Shown here: positions 33,901 through 44,429 of the stretch, piece by piece | How the letters are laid out: every line of letters begins with the position of its first letter | Position numbering within the stretch: the stretch's first letter is position 1 | Assembly: GCF_037975245.1 (NCBI RefSeq) | Contig: NC_092567.1 | Span: 1,585,714-1,649,713 of the forward strand | Source of the DNA: Apostichopus japonicus | Taxonomy: Eukaryota > Echinodermata > Holothuroidea > Aspidochirotida > Stichopodidae | Length of the DNA stretch: 64,000 nucleotides | Direction: 5' to 3' | The notes under the pieces: generated by a model | Seen by the model: only the letters and a program-made list of their open reading frames with translations | Told to the model about the DNA's origin: nothing | The model's database searches: none | Program-made: the position numbers and the translations under genes

Positions 33901-36900
33901 CCTGACATTTTTGCATGCTTTTATAATAATCTCCGTATTTTAAGCAAGAACATGATGTACAATTAATAGTAGGTTACTACATAGATCACTAACATCAGTA
34001 ATTGTTTTTATCAGGACTTGTTAGTCACAAAACTTTTCTAGATTATTCCCAATAATACACGTCGCCCACTCCCCTCCCTTCCCTCCGCTTAACCCCCCCC
34101 CCCCCCCCAACCAGTCCGAGCCTTCTTCAGTGATTTGATGCGCCCATCTACCTTTTACACACAAAAAATCAAGACTTCCTCAGGAGAGTTCATGTTTCAA
34201 TCACAAGCCTTGTGTTAGAACGAATTCAAGATATAGTTTAAATGACAGCTAAGTTCTCAACTAGCTTTCCAGTGGTACAATCCATACGTATACAAAGGTG
34301 AAGTCACATATTTACCTGAAACAAAAGTACAATTTTCCCAGAGATGTTTTTCTTCTTCATCAGTATCTTGGTATGTTGCTACTTCCTCAGAGGTCACCAC
34401 AGATATCTCTTTCCCGCCAATTGTAGTCTGCAAGAACCAACCGTTTTGATCTGTGGACGATTTGATTGACAAGTTTGAATAAATGCAATTAATTTTGTCA
34501 CAGATGTCACTTCATTACTTGAATTCACTTCTTCTAATGCTAACGTAGTGTACGTGAAGCAGGTGTCAACATGTCGCTCCATACCAAGTGGAAGTACTTT
34601 TTGTTTGGGGTGTGTTCTTTTTGTTGTTAAGTACGATACTCATATACAACCATCTGAGACGTAGGCCTATCTATAGAAGTTGTCTGGTTGTGAAGGATTT
34701 AACTTAGAAAGTAACAAGTAACATCAATATGTCCCGTAACGTTGGTATCATTAAGCCATAAAGGAGTATTTAAAGGTTTCATAACCCAGTCCGAACAATA
34801 TACATAAGTTAACGAATACCAAACTCTCCCGCAAAATCGGAGACATTGTAACATCAGGATATCCCCCACGACTTAAATGTATTATAACGCATTGACCGAA
34901 ATGGAAAGCTCTAACTTATGGATGTAATGAACCTTCTGTCTATAACTCTATTGATGACCGTATTCAGGAATATCGTATTGAAAAGACCTAAAGAATTATC
35001 AAATTACAGAATCATATTTCAAGATATTGCTTGACCTGTACGTACGAGTATCATCACTGGTTAATGCAATATCAGTATTGGAATCCAATTCTGTTTCGAG
35101 TGAGGTTAGAGGCCACATTTCGGTACCATCCGTTGTTGCTTCGCTATGAACTGTTGAATGGAATACGTCATCAGTATCCTGAGCGACGGTCGTTCTCGGC
35201 GGAAAGGTAGATGAAACTTGACGTGTGGAGGAAGGTCTCCCTTTCATGAAATATATATAGTTGTCATGAATTGATGAATCATAATGAGGCATAGTTAATA
35301 TGTCGTACACTTATATACTTTTTCATGTGGCTCTAGATACCCGCCACTACCCCTCTTCTATACAAGCAGTCCATGAGGAAGATCCAGAGTATACCTGAAA
35401 CCCTATTCCTTAATATGTGTAGCCAATAAAACAGTCGTGTGATATAGTCATACTTAGTTTCCTGCTTATCATATTCCAATTTGTGAAAATTAAATATCAG
35501 CTTACACATCTTAACAGATATTTCGTACCTTTAGACCATAGATCGCTTAGCCTACCATGTGTTGCTGATAAACATTACACTAATGTTACTGCTACAATTG
35601 TAACTGCACTGACGCGTTATAACAATTCACAGTGTGGTAATACCAAACTTTAACACGAAAATATTAATTGGAATGATACGAGAAGGATATTAATGATATG
35701 CAACTTGTGTTATAAAACCCAGTGACGCGGTCGTTTCCTTACGTGACTTGGCGCATCATTTAGCCTCTTTGATCTCTTATATAATTCAAAATATTTACTC
35801 ACTTCTAATATCCTCAGATAACGTAACGTAGTTTGCTACTGAACATAGTGGCGATGGAGAGTAGGGTCCCTGTAGCGTAAGAGGATCCATGCTACTGTTA
35901 TGTCCAAACTCACACGGTGCGCTGTTATTATTGGTGTCGTCACAATGGAGACCCACACTTATTAAGACTCCTCCATCTGAGCACAAAATTGAAAACCAAT
36001 ATTCTTTACATGGCAGGGCCTTTCTCAACAAACTAACTTTGGGCCTTTTCCCAACCGACTGTGTGCTTCTATAGGGGAGTAATTTCTCCTCCCCAGTTTT
36101 GTCCCTCAAAATAATGATATTTACTTTAATAAAATGAGTAATTCTGATTTACTAGCAAAACTAGATCAATTTGGACTTATCGTTTCATATTTTCACCCAA
36201 ATTTTGCTGTGTCTGTGTAAATCTTGAAATCAACTATTATCTTGAAATACATATGATTTCACCTAAAGTCAACTATTTGTGTCAAATTTTCGACCATTTC
36301 GTATCAAAAGTTCAACTATTCGAAACATGTTCTGTATTTCCTTTTACAGTTATTTTTCGACAATAAACGTCAAATTAGTAAGAACAAGTAAATATTTCGA
36401 CAACTCAATTCTACTAACTACTGTTTATAAAGGAAAATGTTTCTACAATATTTCTACAAAATACGACTTTTAATTTTTGTACATCCCAAATTATGGGGAC
36501 CAAACTTCATGGACCTTCCTTTGTATTGACTATTGTATAATTTATCACTTGAGGGAATGTCCCTTTTCTTCTGGAATAGAATCCGCCTCCCCCTCCCCCT
36601 CAAACCTCCCCCTACCCCTATCATCCCCCTACCCTCCCATCCCCTACCCCTCCCATCCCCCTCCCCCTCCCCTCCTCCTCCTCCCTCCGAAAATTATACT
36701 GCAGATTTCTGTCCTTTCGTATGGTGGTCTTTGTTGTTCGCTTTATGTTTAGTACCTTATAATGCAATGTAAGCAACGAGTGATTTCAGAAGGACCGGTG
36801 CTTGCACAATCCTAACGGGATCAAAACTTCCGAGTATGAGAGGAAGAAGTAGATTAAAAGAACGAATTAAACTACTAACCTGTGTGCTTCTATAGGGGAG

Positions 36901-39900
36901 TAATTTCCCCTCCCCAGTTTTGTCCCTCAAAATAATGATATTTACTTTAATAAAATGAGTAATTCTGATTTACTAGCAAAACTAGATCAAATTTGGACTT
37001 ATCGTTTCATATTTTCACCCAATTTTTCTGGAATAGAATCCACCTCCCCCTCCCCCTCCACCTACCCCTCCCCTCCCCCTACCCCACCCCTCCTCCTCCC
37101 TCCGAAAATTATACTGCAGATTTCTGTCCTTTCGTATGGTGGTCTTTGTTGTTCGCTTTATGTTTAGTACCTTATAATGCAATGTAAGCAACGAGTGATT
37201 TCAGAAGGACCGGTGTTTGCACAATCCTAACGGGATCAAGACTTCCGAGTATGAGAGGAAGAAGTAGATTAAAAGAACGAATTAAACTACTAACCTGTGC
37301 TAACTGAAATCCGAAAAGTGGAGAATTTTTCAATTCCGTCGACTTCAAGGTACGAACGTACAATTAAATCGTGTGACTTAGCCTTCAATGGTCCTTTTGA
37401 AGATGTCAAGTTCATCTCGTTTCCATTAACTGGAAAGTATTCCGTATAGTTTTTTATTGATCCGTTATGCAATTTCAGCAAGTATGCCGCGTAGTAAGTC
37501 CACTGACCAATGGTAGCAAACCAACTAAATGTCAAATCGTTTTTAGAATGAAATACTTCAATACACGTCACAGCAGATGGCGCTAAGAAACAGAATTATG
37601 AGAAAAAAATATTAGGAAGTTTATCTTCGTTAAGATGAAGGTAGATATTTGTAACAAATGTATACAGCAAGTTAACTGGATCTTTGTACGTCATAACAGA
37701 ATATGTGCATTAGACATTCCACATGGAAGAAATTCATGCAAATATTACCAATAACTAACACACTGTTAACTCCATGGTGTTCTGTTCTCAATAAGTACTT
37801 GTGTAGGCCTATGTGACTGTGAGATTAGGATGGGAAAATGGACACCCGAAAATAATGGTGCAATTAAGTGCTTACCCTTTGGTCATACACTACATTTGTT
37901 AGTCGCTCACATAGTCCTTGTTTCTATTTTTTAACAATTTAACAAAGGCCCTGTTTCCCTCCCTCACCCCCCCCCCACCCCTCCACCACCCCAACTAACC
38001 CGATTATCGTAAATCTAGAATATGAGCACACTTCATTATACCGATAGGTATAATGAAGTACTGTGCTAACTCCTGTTTTTAGTATGCTGACATCAGAATG
38101 GTTGCTATAAATACCTGTGAAGTCGATGAATGACGTTGGTAAACCTCTTACGTCACCATTAACTGTGGATATGTTAAACATGTATATGGTGCCTATGCAT
38201 AGACCTGATATTTCACCGTTGGTAGTATTTCTGTCGATGGAGATTTCTTCCACCCTTCCCAAGTCATCCACGGCAGTTAAAATGTAACTTTCAATATAAC
38301 CATTGGATGGCTGAATCCACGTGACGCTGATGTTACCTGACGTCACTTGATGTTGCACAGACGAGAGCTCTATATGTGGCGGGGCTGAAAGTAATGGAAA
38401 ATTATCAAACTTTTCGTTGACTTATTGGGTCCAGGTGACTCTGGTGTCATCTTATGTTACTTCCTACTTCTATATCGGTAATTAAGAGGACTGTGGCTAG
38501 AAAAAATATCATAATAGTTAAATACATGATTGTAGTAAGAAATAAAACAAATTAAAACTTTAACAATTTTCCCGACTGAACTAGATAGGGGTCTGAAAAT
38601 TTATTGGAGAACCAGAGGCAAATGACGGATTTTATAAAAGAGTGTGATACCTTCCAGGGTTAATTGAAGCTGATTGCCAAGTAGGAGGTCTAGGAATCCT
38701 CCTTCGAAAAAAAAACCCATTAAGACGTCAAATGTTGCATTCTGGAGCATAATTTACTATAAATTAGATCTCTATAAGTAGCCCAAAACGAAAGGATTTG
38801 CTTAAAATTTACTTTGTTTGCGATTGAAAAAATGGCAAGGGGGAGGACACACCCGCAGTAGTTGTCCAATTTTTGCATGGCAAAAATCCTCCGACTGAAT
38901 CAATTTCCACGACGGACGATTGGAGGTTGGGTCACCACCTCCCGCCCCCCCCCCCCCTTGCGCACTCAACTGAAAAACAGTTTGGTGCGTTTCTCTGACA
39001 TTTGGAAGTTACTCTCTCAAGACAGTAAACTGTATACTTGATGGAACCTACTTTCATAAATGACGTCTGCTTCACATACAAAGGAGAATGCTGATAAGCA
39101 AGACACCTTCACGATCTGCCAAGGAGTCAAAGAGCCTGGATGTAGAGCATAACAGTCTTCATCACATGGAGGATGGAGATCGATGAGGTAAGTTTCGTTT
39201 CCTGAAAGTCTTAAGATATAAACAATAATGTTTACGGGGAAATTCGTTACGGCACAATGGAAAACTAGAACCAAGCATCCAAATTCCCACTCCACCTACC
39301 ACGTCCTGATTTACATCCTATGCCCCCCCCCCCCATTCAACCTACCGCCCTACCAACTGAACTATCCAGCTCTAAGTTGGTAGCGGTCCCTGTATAGCAA
39401 TTACTGTACCCTCTATGAGTCCCTTATTAAACCTACCGCCCTACCAACTGAACTATCATCCAGCTTTTAGTTGATAGTGGTCCCTGTACTTTACTGATGC
39501 AAGTTTCCCTTCAATGGATATTTAGATGGCTGGAAGTGATGACTTGTGTGATATGACTTTTTTCTTCAAATTTTGTGTTTTATTGTGAATGCATCTGGTT
39601 ACAGCAGGGTTAGTGATGACATCACCGCAGTTGAACTGCACATGTCTTTTATCATGATTGTTAATATTACTATAATTATTATTATTCTGTATGATGTTTA
39701 GTGAATTTAACCATAGAGAAAACTAATGTTTCTACTTAAAAAATACATTTTAAATGAAATTATAGATACAAAGTACAATGACAGCTACGGAAACATTCCA
39801 CATGTATTAAATTATAAGGAAAATTCAACAAAAAGGATTATAAAATGATAGCACAGCTTTTGAAGAGCAGGTGTCGTGATGACGTCACCTAACACCAATT

Positions 39901-41144
39901 CCGATCAACTCCTGGAAGAATCGAATGTTTAGCCAGTCAAAATAGGTTTCATTCAATCAACTATATTTCGAGTTAGTGATATAGAGATGGGGTTTGTAAC
40001 TAGCAGTATAGAATATTTTTTGTCGTTGCATTATCTACTAAGGCTGAATGTAACTTCAAAGGTTGTGATCGACATTTCGTCACTCCCATTGTCACTGTCT
40101 CTTCCTGTAAGATGTTTCTCTCGTCAAAATGTATGCCTACCTACCTTAATAAGTGAGGTATCTCAGTCAAACTGTCTTCGTCTATGACTGCGAGCTTCCC
40201 AGTTGGTTCCATGACCGCACAAAATGCCGACGCCTCCGATGAAGAATGCTGGGCGTGGCTCGGAACATACCAGCATCTATCCCGATGCATCTCAGAGGGA
40301 CTTGCGCAGAACTTACCAAGTCTTTGCATAGAACAAATTGGTTCTGAAAGGAAGACTTCAAAAAACGATGTTCTTGGAAATGAGCGTTTTCATCGTACTT
40401 TCGAAACAAAGAAATCTTATATGTATTTGTATCGAACGGTTTTGGAATTGATTTTGCAAAATAAAATGTTCGCTTTCTTACCACGATTCATTTTCATTCC
40501 ATTGTGATACACACTCAGCAGTTAATTTTAACATTATATTGCCTTTTACATTAATTACATAATTCTTTACACATTATATTACAAAAAAAGTACGAAAAGT
40601 ATTCATACATTGGCAAAATTTATCATATCTATAATTACAAGGGTGAAAAATACCCCTTTTTTATTTTTACTTTTTGGTTCATATGGAGAAACGTAATGTT
40701 TAGTGTGATTTTTTGTTGTTGTATTATTGCATTTATTTATAATGACATTCTTAGCGTCTATTAATTTTCGATAAAGCTACATTATAAGCAATTTCGTAGG
40801 AATAGGGAAACCAAACATTTGTGAGCAAATAAACCCAGGAATATTCTGAAATAACTTATCAATGTTTTCTTTGCATGTTTCACCCGTAGTTGAAATTGTC
40901 AGAGTAGAAGTACAAACTTCTATGTGCCGTAAGTGCATAGCGTCTGTGTTACTTGAAGTTTTTTGCCATTTGCTAAATATGCAAACATTCTATCTAAGAA
41001 GAATACATTTTAACAGCTTATAAACGTACCATAATAGGACCTCTCTATAGAGATGACGTTAAAATAAATCATGAACTCACCCATTAATGAAAGACAAACA
41101 GAAAAGACGCCAGTTACATCCTGTATGGAAAAGCATATGAACAT
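21827..41144 (-). CDS. adhesion GPCR with C-type lectin, two FN3, GAIN/GPS and 7TM domains
   Basis: Hand-built minus-strand exons: 41144-41081, 40343-40145, [unfound], 39201-39052, 38384-38115, 37582-37295, 35976-35803, 35240-35046, 34450-34316, 33793-33732, 33352-33181, 32910-32797, 32479-32389, 31571-31454, 30189-30070, 28625-28522, [28020-27993 tentative], 27439-27350, 26642-26492, 25976-25910, 24796-24730, 24435-24347, 23721-23595, 22513-22472, 21955-21827. All are GT-AG and, apart from the unfound lectin exon, every junction keeps frame, giving about 990 codons. It is a cell-surface receptor. Family knowledge predicts autoproteolysis at the GPS within the GAIN domain, leaving the extracellular part tethered to the 7TM, and signalling through G proteins. 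The ligand is unknown. The lectin domain suggests glycan or glycoprotein binding, which is inference. Confidence 0.85.
22472..22513 (-). CDS. receptor mini-exon: end of TM7
   Basis: A 42-nt exon encoding GLWIFLIHIVGNQE, preceded by CCGCAG and followed by GTAGGC. This is the conserved F-Q-G-x-x-I-F junction of class B2 receptors, the Gln being supplied by the exon at 23721-23595. Confidence 0.8.
23595..23721 (-). CDS. receptor exon: TM6 and start of TM7
   Basis: Encodes TTAKTLLLMLPLIGLPWLLA, then VVFDYLFNIFNGFQ. These match the L-x-P-L-x-G-x-x-W TM6 and Y-x-F-x-I-x-N-x-x-Q-G TM7 signatures of adhesion GPCRs. Confidence 0.9.
24347..24435 (-). CDS. receptor exon: TM5 end and third intracellular loop
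   Basis: Encodes VNLVLLLAVLYEINKLID...SRS plus two bases. It restores frame between the TM4/5 and TM6 exons. The plus-strand reading frame over this region is a shadow. Confidence 0.8.
24730..24796 (-). CDS. receptor exon: extracellular loop 2 and TM5
   Basis: Encodes CWLPVDGTKILAFIIPTG and onward. The CWL motif is the conserved second-loop cysteine site that forms the TM3-ECL2 disulfide. Confidence 0.85.
25910..25976 (-). CDS. receptor exon: TM4
   Basis: Encodes LPLFIVGVTVATSSQQLTSE, matching the G-L-P-x-x-I-V-G-V-T TM4 block, and joins in phase to both neighbours. Confidence 0.85.
26329..26507. repeat. 45-bp tandem repeat, four units, duplicating an exon/donor boundary
   Basis: Units start at about 26329, 26374, 26418 and 26463 with ATATTTCTTGTGTTATGA. 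Each carries a copy of the last exon bases and the TTTACCCCATCCTAG donor region; the copy nearest the exon is the one in use. Confidence 0.85.
26492..26642 (-). CDS. receptor exon: TM3
   Basis: Encodes VICSLISVIIFYFLSCAFCW, then MLVEAIHLYVNIVQVF and KKYMALGWG. The W-M-L-V-E-A-x-H-L-Y block is diagnostic of adhesion GPCRs. The donor GATGGG|GTAAAT is copied three more times downstream by a 45-bp repeat. Confidence 0.9.
27350..27439 (-). CDS. receptor exon: TM2
   Basis: Encodes NIRIIHSNLLASVGLGQLVF, then LIGIDKTESK, matching the IH-x-N-L and Q-L-x-F-L-I-G-I-D signatures. Exactly 30 codons, phase 0 at both sides. Confidence 0.85.
27993..28020 (-). CDS. tentative 28-nt receptor exon linking TM1 and TM2
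   Basis: The TM1 exon ends in phase 2 and the TM2 exon starts in phase 0, so a linking exon is required. This 28-nt candidate (acceptor TTGTTTCAG, donor GTTTGG) would add KDLKLDLKI and fits the first-loop pattern. The donor is weak. Confidence 0.3.
28522..28625 (-). CDS. receptor exon: TM1
   Basis: Encodes LPTSHYQALSLLSMIGCIVT, then SAVLTIGIFLFL, matching the H-x-x-A-L-S-x-x-S-x-x-G-C TM1 entry of the family. Follows the GPS exon in phase 0. Confidence 0.85.
28911..29346. repeat. intronic minisatellite, about 48-bp unit, 9 copies
   Basis: Copies share GACGTATGTGTAACAAATAC followed by GTCTTATGGACGAGGATACG with point differences. It lies between the GPS exon and the TM1 exon. The plus-strand frame at its end is a by-product. 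Confidence 0.85.
30070..30189 (-). CDS. receptor exon: GPS motif with reduced cysteines
   Basis: Forty codons starting TNLVWQTEDM and containing VLCLSYHLTSFSVIM. HL|T is the expected autoproteolysis site. The usual C-x-C-x-H-L-T is here C-L-S-Y-H-L-T, and the upstream W-x-x-x-x-C cysteine is missing, so only one of four usual GPS cysteines remains. Confidence 0.85.
31454..31571 (-). CDS. receptor exon: GAIN subdomain B
   Basis: Thirty-nine codons, GSCVLVPRPFPVATVTFYPP followed by GLFDEPIEIVF, the beta-strand pattern just before the GPS. Acceptor CACGCAG at 31571 is chosen because it alone keeps frame with the exon at 32479-32389; upstream acceptor-like sites do not. Confidence 0.75.
32389..34450 (-). 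CDS. receptor exons: GAIN domain and preceding HRM-like segment (5 exons)
   Basis: Exons 34450-34316 (QNGWFLQTTIGGKEIS... ENCTFVS), 33793-33732 (KLTKFASNFIMWGL), 33352-33181 (NNLDISSFNN... TTDDIIIEVKDQP), 32910-32797 (LKLLLNPLTLLEDGQDALKV... EVPSTILNR) and 32479-32389 (DCCKGLLLIEMDDRLTKNKT). Phases 1, 0, 1, 1 and 2 connect exactly. The first exon could be a degenerate hormone-receptor motif (W...T..G); the others fit GAIN subdomains A and B. Confidence 0.75.
35046..35240 (-). CDS. receptor exon: Ser/Thr-rich stalk
   Basis: Sixty-five codons rich in S, T and D (RPSSTRQVSSTFPPR..., ALTSDDT), expected to be O-glycosylated. Donor C|GTACGT is chosen over the nearby CAG|GTCAAG because only the former is in phase with the next exon. 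Confidence 0.7.
35803..35976 (-). CDS. receptor exon: cysteine-containing extracellular segment
   Basis: Encodes DGGVLISVGLHCDD, APCEFGHNSSMD and CSVANYVTLSEDIR, with three cysteines. Domain family not recognised. It joins in phase with the second FN3 exon upstream and the stalk exon downstream. Confidence 0.7.
36059..37294. repeat. duplicated intron segment including a splice donor
   Basis: The segment from about 36059 recurs at about 36889 (TGTGCTTCTATAGGGGAGTA onward) with an internal deletion, and both copies end near TTAAACTACTAACCTGTG. The second copy's end is the real donor of the FN3 exon at 37295. The C-rich proline-coding plus-strand frames here are by-products. Confidence 0.8.
37295..37582 (-). 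CDS. receptor exon: second FN3-like domain
   Basis: About 95 codons, APSAVTCIEVFHSKNDLTFS through TFRISVST. Strand pattern and tryptophan spacing (FSWFATIGQWTYYAAYLLKL) suit a fibronectin type III or Ig-like fold, with several N-glycosylation sites (NGS, NYT, NLT). Confidence 0.75.
38115..38384 (-). CDS. receptor exon: first FN3 domain
   Basis: Ninety codons: PPHIELSSVQ..., ISVTWIQPSNGYIESYILTA, then ISGLCIGTIYMFNISTVNG. The W...Y-x-L and L-x-x-G-x-x-Y-x-x-x-I-x-x-x-N-G spacing is a clear fibronectin type III signature. One exon equals one domain, phase 1-1, favourable to exon shuffling. Confidence 0.85.
39052..39201 (-). CDS. receptor exon: C-terminal part of the C-type lectin domain
   Basis: Encodes NETYLIDLHPPCDEDCYALH, then PWQIVKVSCLSAFSFVCEAD. 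The C-x-x-L...W...C...F-x-C-E ending is the conserved half with the last cysteines. The central W-I-G / W-x-D-G part of the fold is not encoded here and its exon was not found in 39202-40144. Confidence 0.8.
39338..39487 (-). repeat. two copies of a tRNA-like fragment
   Basis: Segments near 39338-39393 and 39429-39487 repeat CCTACCGCCCTACCAACTGA, whose complement has a tRNA A-box-like TAGTTCAGTTGG. There is no B box or acceptor stem, so these look like SINE or tRNA-derived debris in an intron. Confidence 0.4.
40145..40343 (-). CDS. receptor exon: N-terminal part of the C-type lectin domain
   Basis: Encodes PICSMQRLGKFCAS, RCWYVPSHAQHSSSEASAFC, and TGKLAVIDEDSLTEIPHLL. The C...CW...S...EA-x-x-F-C...G-x-L-A-x-I order is the first half of a C-type lectin fold. 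Acceptor CTTTCAG at 40343 keeps frame with the signal-peptide exon. Confidence 0.8.
41081..41144 (-). CDS. receptor first coding exon: signal peptide
   Basis: ATG at 41144 gives MFICFSIQDVTGVFSVCLSL, then MG joined to EPICS. A hydrophobic stretch ending in small residues suits a signal peptide. This start is preferred over the ATG eight bases downstream because only it keeps phase with the lectin exon. Donor ATGG|GTGAGT. Confidence 0.6.
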
Positions 41145-41839
41145 GTGATTTCAGAGTAGGAATGCCTTACCACGTACAATCACATTATACAATGCTAAAT
41201 AAATAACACTACTGGTACCCGTTCCAACACCTTACATCTTGTATTTATCGAGCAATACAAAATGATCTGGTGTAGTATTTTAGATTTAAGATCACCGAGA
41301 AAACGTCCAAATAGAACATGCTTTCAAGCCTTGGTTAAATAGCAGCAGTGTTATACGTACTATGTACCGGCATATATAAGGGTACATTGTTCATATAACG
41401 TTGCAGCGAAGGCCTTTATCCAATTACTGGCTTTCTGTTAATTGTCGAGGAAGCAATATTTCCCTATATGCCGTACACATTACGTATATGTGAGTGTCTC
41501 CCAATGTAGAAGTGATTTGTGGTGTTCACATAGGCCTATCGCATCTTCACTGTGTAGCTTACAGATAGCTTAGAAGTCTAATAGTTTGTATGCTTAGATG
41601 TTTTCTCGCTATCATCTTCTTTCGTAAAGCTTAAGTTATCGAACATAATTATAAATGTATATTATTATTTCTCTATATATCCGCTGACATGACGTAATAG
41701 TACTCTAAACACTAATGCTCGTTTCTGTTCTTCGAAACATCCACTTATAACAAGTTAACAATGTTTCATTATTTATTATTTCAACATTTACATATGAGTT
41801 AATATACTTACCGTCATCATTGTGTGACAATAAATGTAA
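41145..41839. other. upstream flank of the receptor gene
   Basis: Expected promoter side of the minus-strand receptor. No motif could be assigned with confidence. Confidence 0.3.
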
Positions 41840-42160
41840 ACAATATTGTACTTAATATACTTATACACTGATATACTTATATGCTGATATACTTATATAC
41901 TTATATACTTGTAAACTTATATATTTATATACTTATATACTTTTTACTTATATACTTATATACTTTTTACTTATATACTTTTATACTTATATACTTTATA
42001 CTTATATACTTTTATACTTTTATACTTGTAAACTTATATATTTAAATACTTATATACTCTTTACTTATATACTTATATATTACTTATGTACTTATATATT
42101 ACTTATATACTTATGTATATACTTATATATTTAATATACTTAATATAATATACTTACCGT
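41840..42160. repeat. AT-rich microsatellite, TTATATAC-type
   Basis: Long run of TTATATACT, TTTATACT and related units with interruptions. Confidence 0.9.
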
Positions 42161-43640
42161 CATCATGATGGTTACTCCCTCAGATGTGTGAATGTTACAG
42201 CAAATGTAATCAAGTACTCCGGTAAACTTCCGAATAATAATTTTCTTATTATTTATTTTTCTGTAAACGTCTGTGATATATCGATTGCTTTGCTATCCGA
42301 TTAGATGCATTGTCTGCTGTTAATATTCTCAACAGTTTGATAATTCTCCATTCCGTTTATATTTGAAAATCATCTACTTTTTCCCTTCTGTTCTTATCCG
42401 AGGGTCCACTTTTACTAAAACCTGAATCCCTCTGTTTGACAAGAAGTCACAAAGTCCACATCAACTCTTGTATCACGCAATATAAATATAGCACCTTGAA
42501 AACTTTAATTTTGAGTGGCCTCGGTAGCAAATAGCAACAGGATATCGATATTGTGTCTCTTTCATTGAAATATTAATTTCGTTGTTTGTCGTCAGAACAT
42601 TTCATTATTCCGTTTATCTTTGTTGTCATAGAAACGGACAAGTGAAAGGAGTTTCTCATATTTTGCTCGTTGTTTTTCTCTATTTTCCCGTTTCTTCTCT
42701 ATCCACATCTCGCTCTCTTTCTTTCTCATTCTATCTGTCTGTCGCTTTCTAAAGATCAAAAAACGAACCATCTTGTTAGTTATTAGGGGTTCAAAATTCC
42801 TATGTGCTTGTCATAGTCTACCATTGTTTTTTACCTCACACTTATAAGACTTTCTCTTGGTCGACAAGCAATGAGGCAGACACTTAGTTTAAGTTTAAAC
42901 CTCAGATACTAGTTGTTGTTTTTGTTGTGCATTGTATTGCCATGACGTTTTGTCGTGCGTATCAGCACATTATAAATGTGTTATTACAGTAACTACTCAT
43001 TAAAATAAGATCTTCTGAATATTTGCCAAAGTTTTGCTCGTTTTGTAGTGTTTTTACCATTTTATAATTTTCTTTTTAGTAATTTGTCGTGAATATAAAG
43101 AAAAGGGAATATTGGCATTTTCAGCGTCCTTGAAACTGATGAGTTTACCAATTCAGCCACGCAGTATTAATCAATAATGACTTAATCAGGGAATGATGGT
43201 CAAGCCTCAATACACGAAAGGTCATGTTCCCAAAAAGACAATGGTCAGATGGTGTTATTTGGTCTTGTTTTATAGTACCGACCTTACAGGTCACAAAATC
43301 ACCTTCAAACTGTGTGCCTTGGAAGGTGCAGTTTATAGTGAATTCAAGCTTCATACAACGACTTTGGAAAGGTGCTTTAAGTGAATTCCAGCTGTATTTG
43401 TAGCTGGTTTTTAACTTACATCTTTCTGGTCAGTTCATATCTTTGAGAATAGTGGCACACCCATCAATCTACTGACGAGGTCTTTATAGTTTCCATGCTC
43501 CAGCGAGTTATAATATTACTAGTTTCATCTAATGGAGAAAATTATGTGTCCCACAAATGCATTTTTTTAAGTCTGTATCAAATAATAACGTAAAATCTTC
43601 CTTTATTTGAACATGCCTCTTCTATGGAGATAAAGTTACA
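42161..43640. other. intergenic, nothing recognised
   Basis: Overlapping frames on both strands at about 43145-43384 show no domain and are probably chance. No RNA gene seen. Confidence 0.35.
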
Positions 43641-43897
43641 TTTTCTGTTGGCAAGTATTATACAGTATTACATATAGTATTATACAGTATTATACACAGT
43701 ATTATACAGTATTATATAGTATTATATACAGTATTGTATAGTATTATATACAGTATATACAGTACTATCCAGTATTATATCGTATTATATACAGTATCAT
43801 ATAGTATTATATCGTATTATATACAGTATCATATAGTATTATATGCAGTATTACCCAGTATTATATAGTATTATATCCAGTATTACCCAGTATTATA
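43641..43897. repeat. microsatellite of TATTATACAGTAT-like units
   Basis: Irregular array of CAGTATTATATAGTATTAT-type units. It resumes at 44292-44430 beyond an inserted foldback element. Confidence 0.9.
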
Positions 43898-44291
43898 TTA
43901 TACAAATAATGAATGGTTATGAGTGCAATAGTGCAAATATTTCATGAGTTGAAAGATGGAATGTTCCATTCAACGAGGCGCAGCCGAGTTTATTGGAACA
44001 AATTACATCTTTCAACGAATGAAATATTTGCACTATTGCACGAATGGAAACCATTCATTATTTGTTTTATACAACACCTTCAAATTTGGATATAAAGTTG
44101 GATGTAAAATGCACTCATGCAACAGATTGTTTTGAACAGACAGGTTACTCTGCTCTCTTACCATTGAAAAAAGTGCTATCATAAAAGTATAACACATGGT
44201 TCTATTCATAGAGTGGAATAGAGCGGATTTTGCATGCAATCAATGAGCAATTGACCAACAAATGACCAGAAAACAATTAGGTGTTGTATAA
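43898..44291. mobile_element. foldback MITE inserted in the microsatellite (394 bp)
   Basis: Outer ends TTATACAA (43898-43905) and TTGTATAA (44284-44291). The left part is a large imperfect hairpin: AAATAATGAATGG at 43904 pairs with CCATTCATTATTT ending at 44062, and inner arms share GTGCAATAGTGCAAATATTT. The short frames over the hairpin are mirror images of each other. Confidence 0.75.
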
Positions 44292-44429
44292 AGTATTATA
44301 TACAGTATTATCCAGCGTTATATAGTATTATATCCAGTATTATAAAGTATTATATCCAGTATTATCCAGTTTTATATAGTATTATATACAGTATTGTACA
44401 GTAATGTATAGTATGATATACAGTATATA

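Noticed and set aside
36477..37187. Proline-rich plus-strand frames as genes
   Set aside because: Translation of C-rich low-complexity intron sequence, duplicated together with the intron segment.
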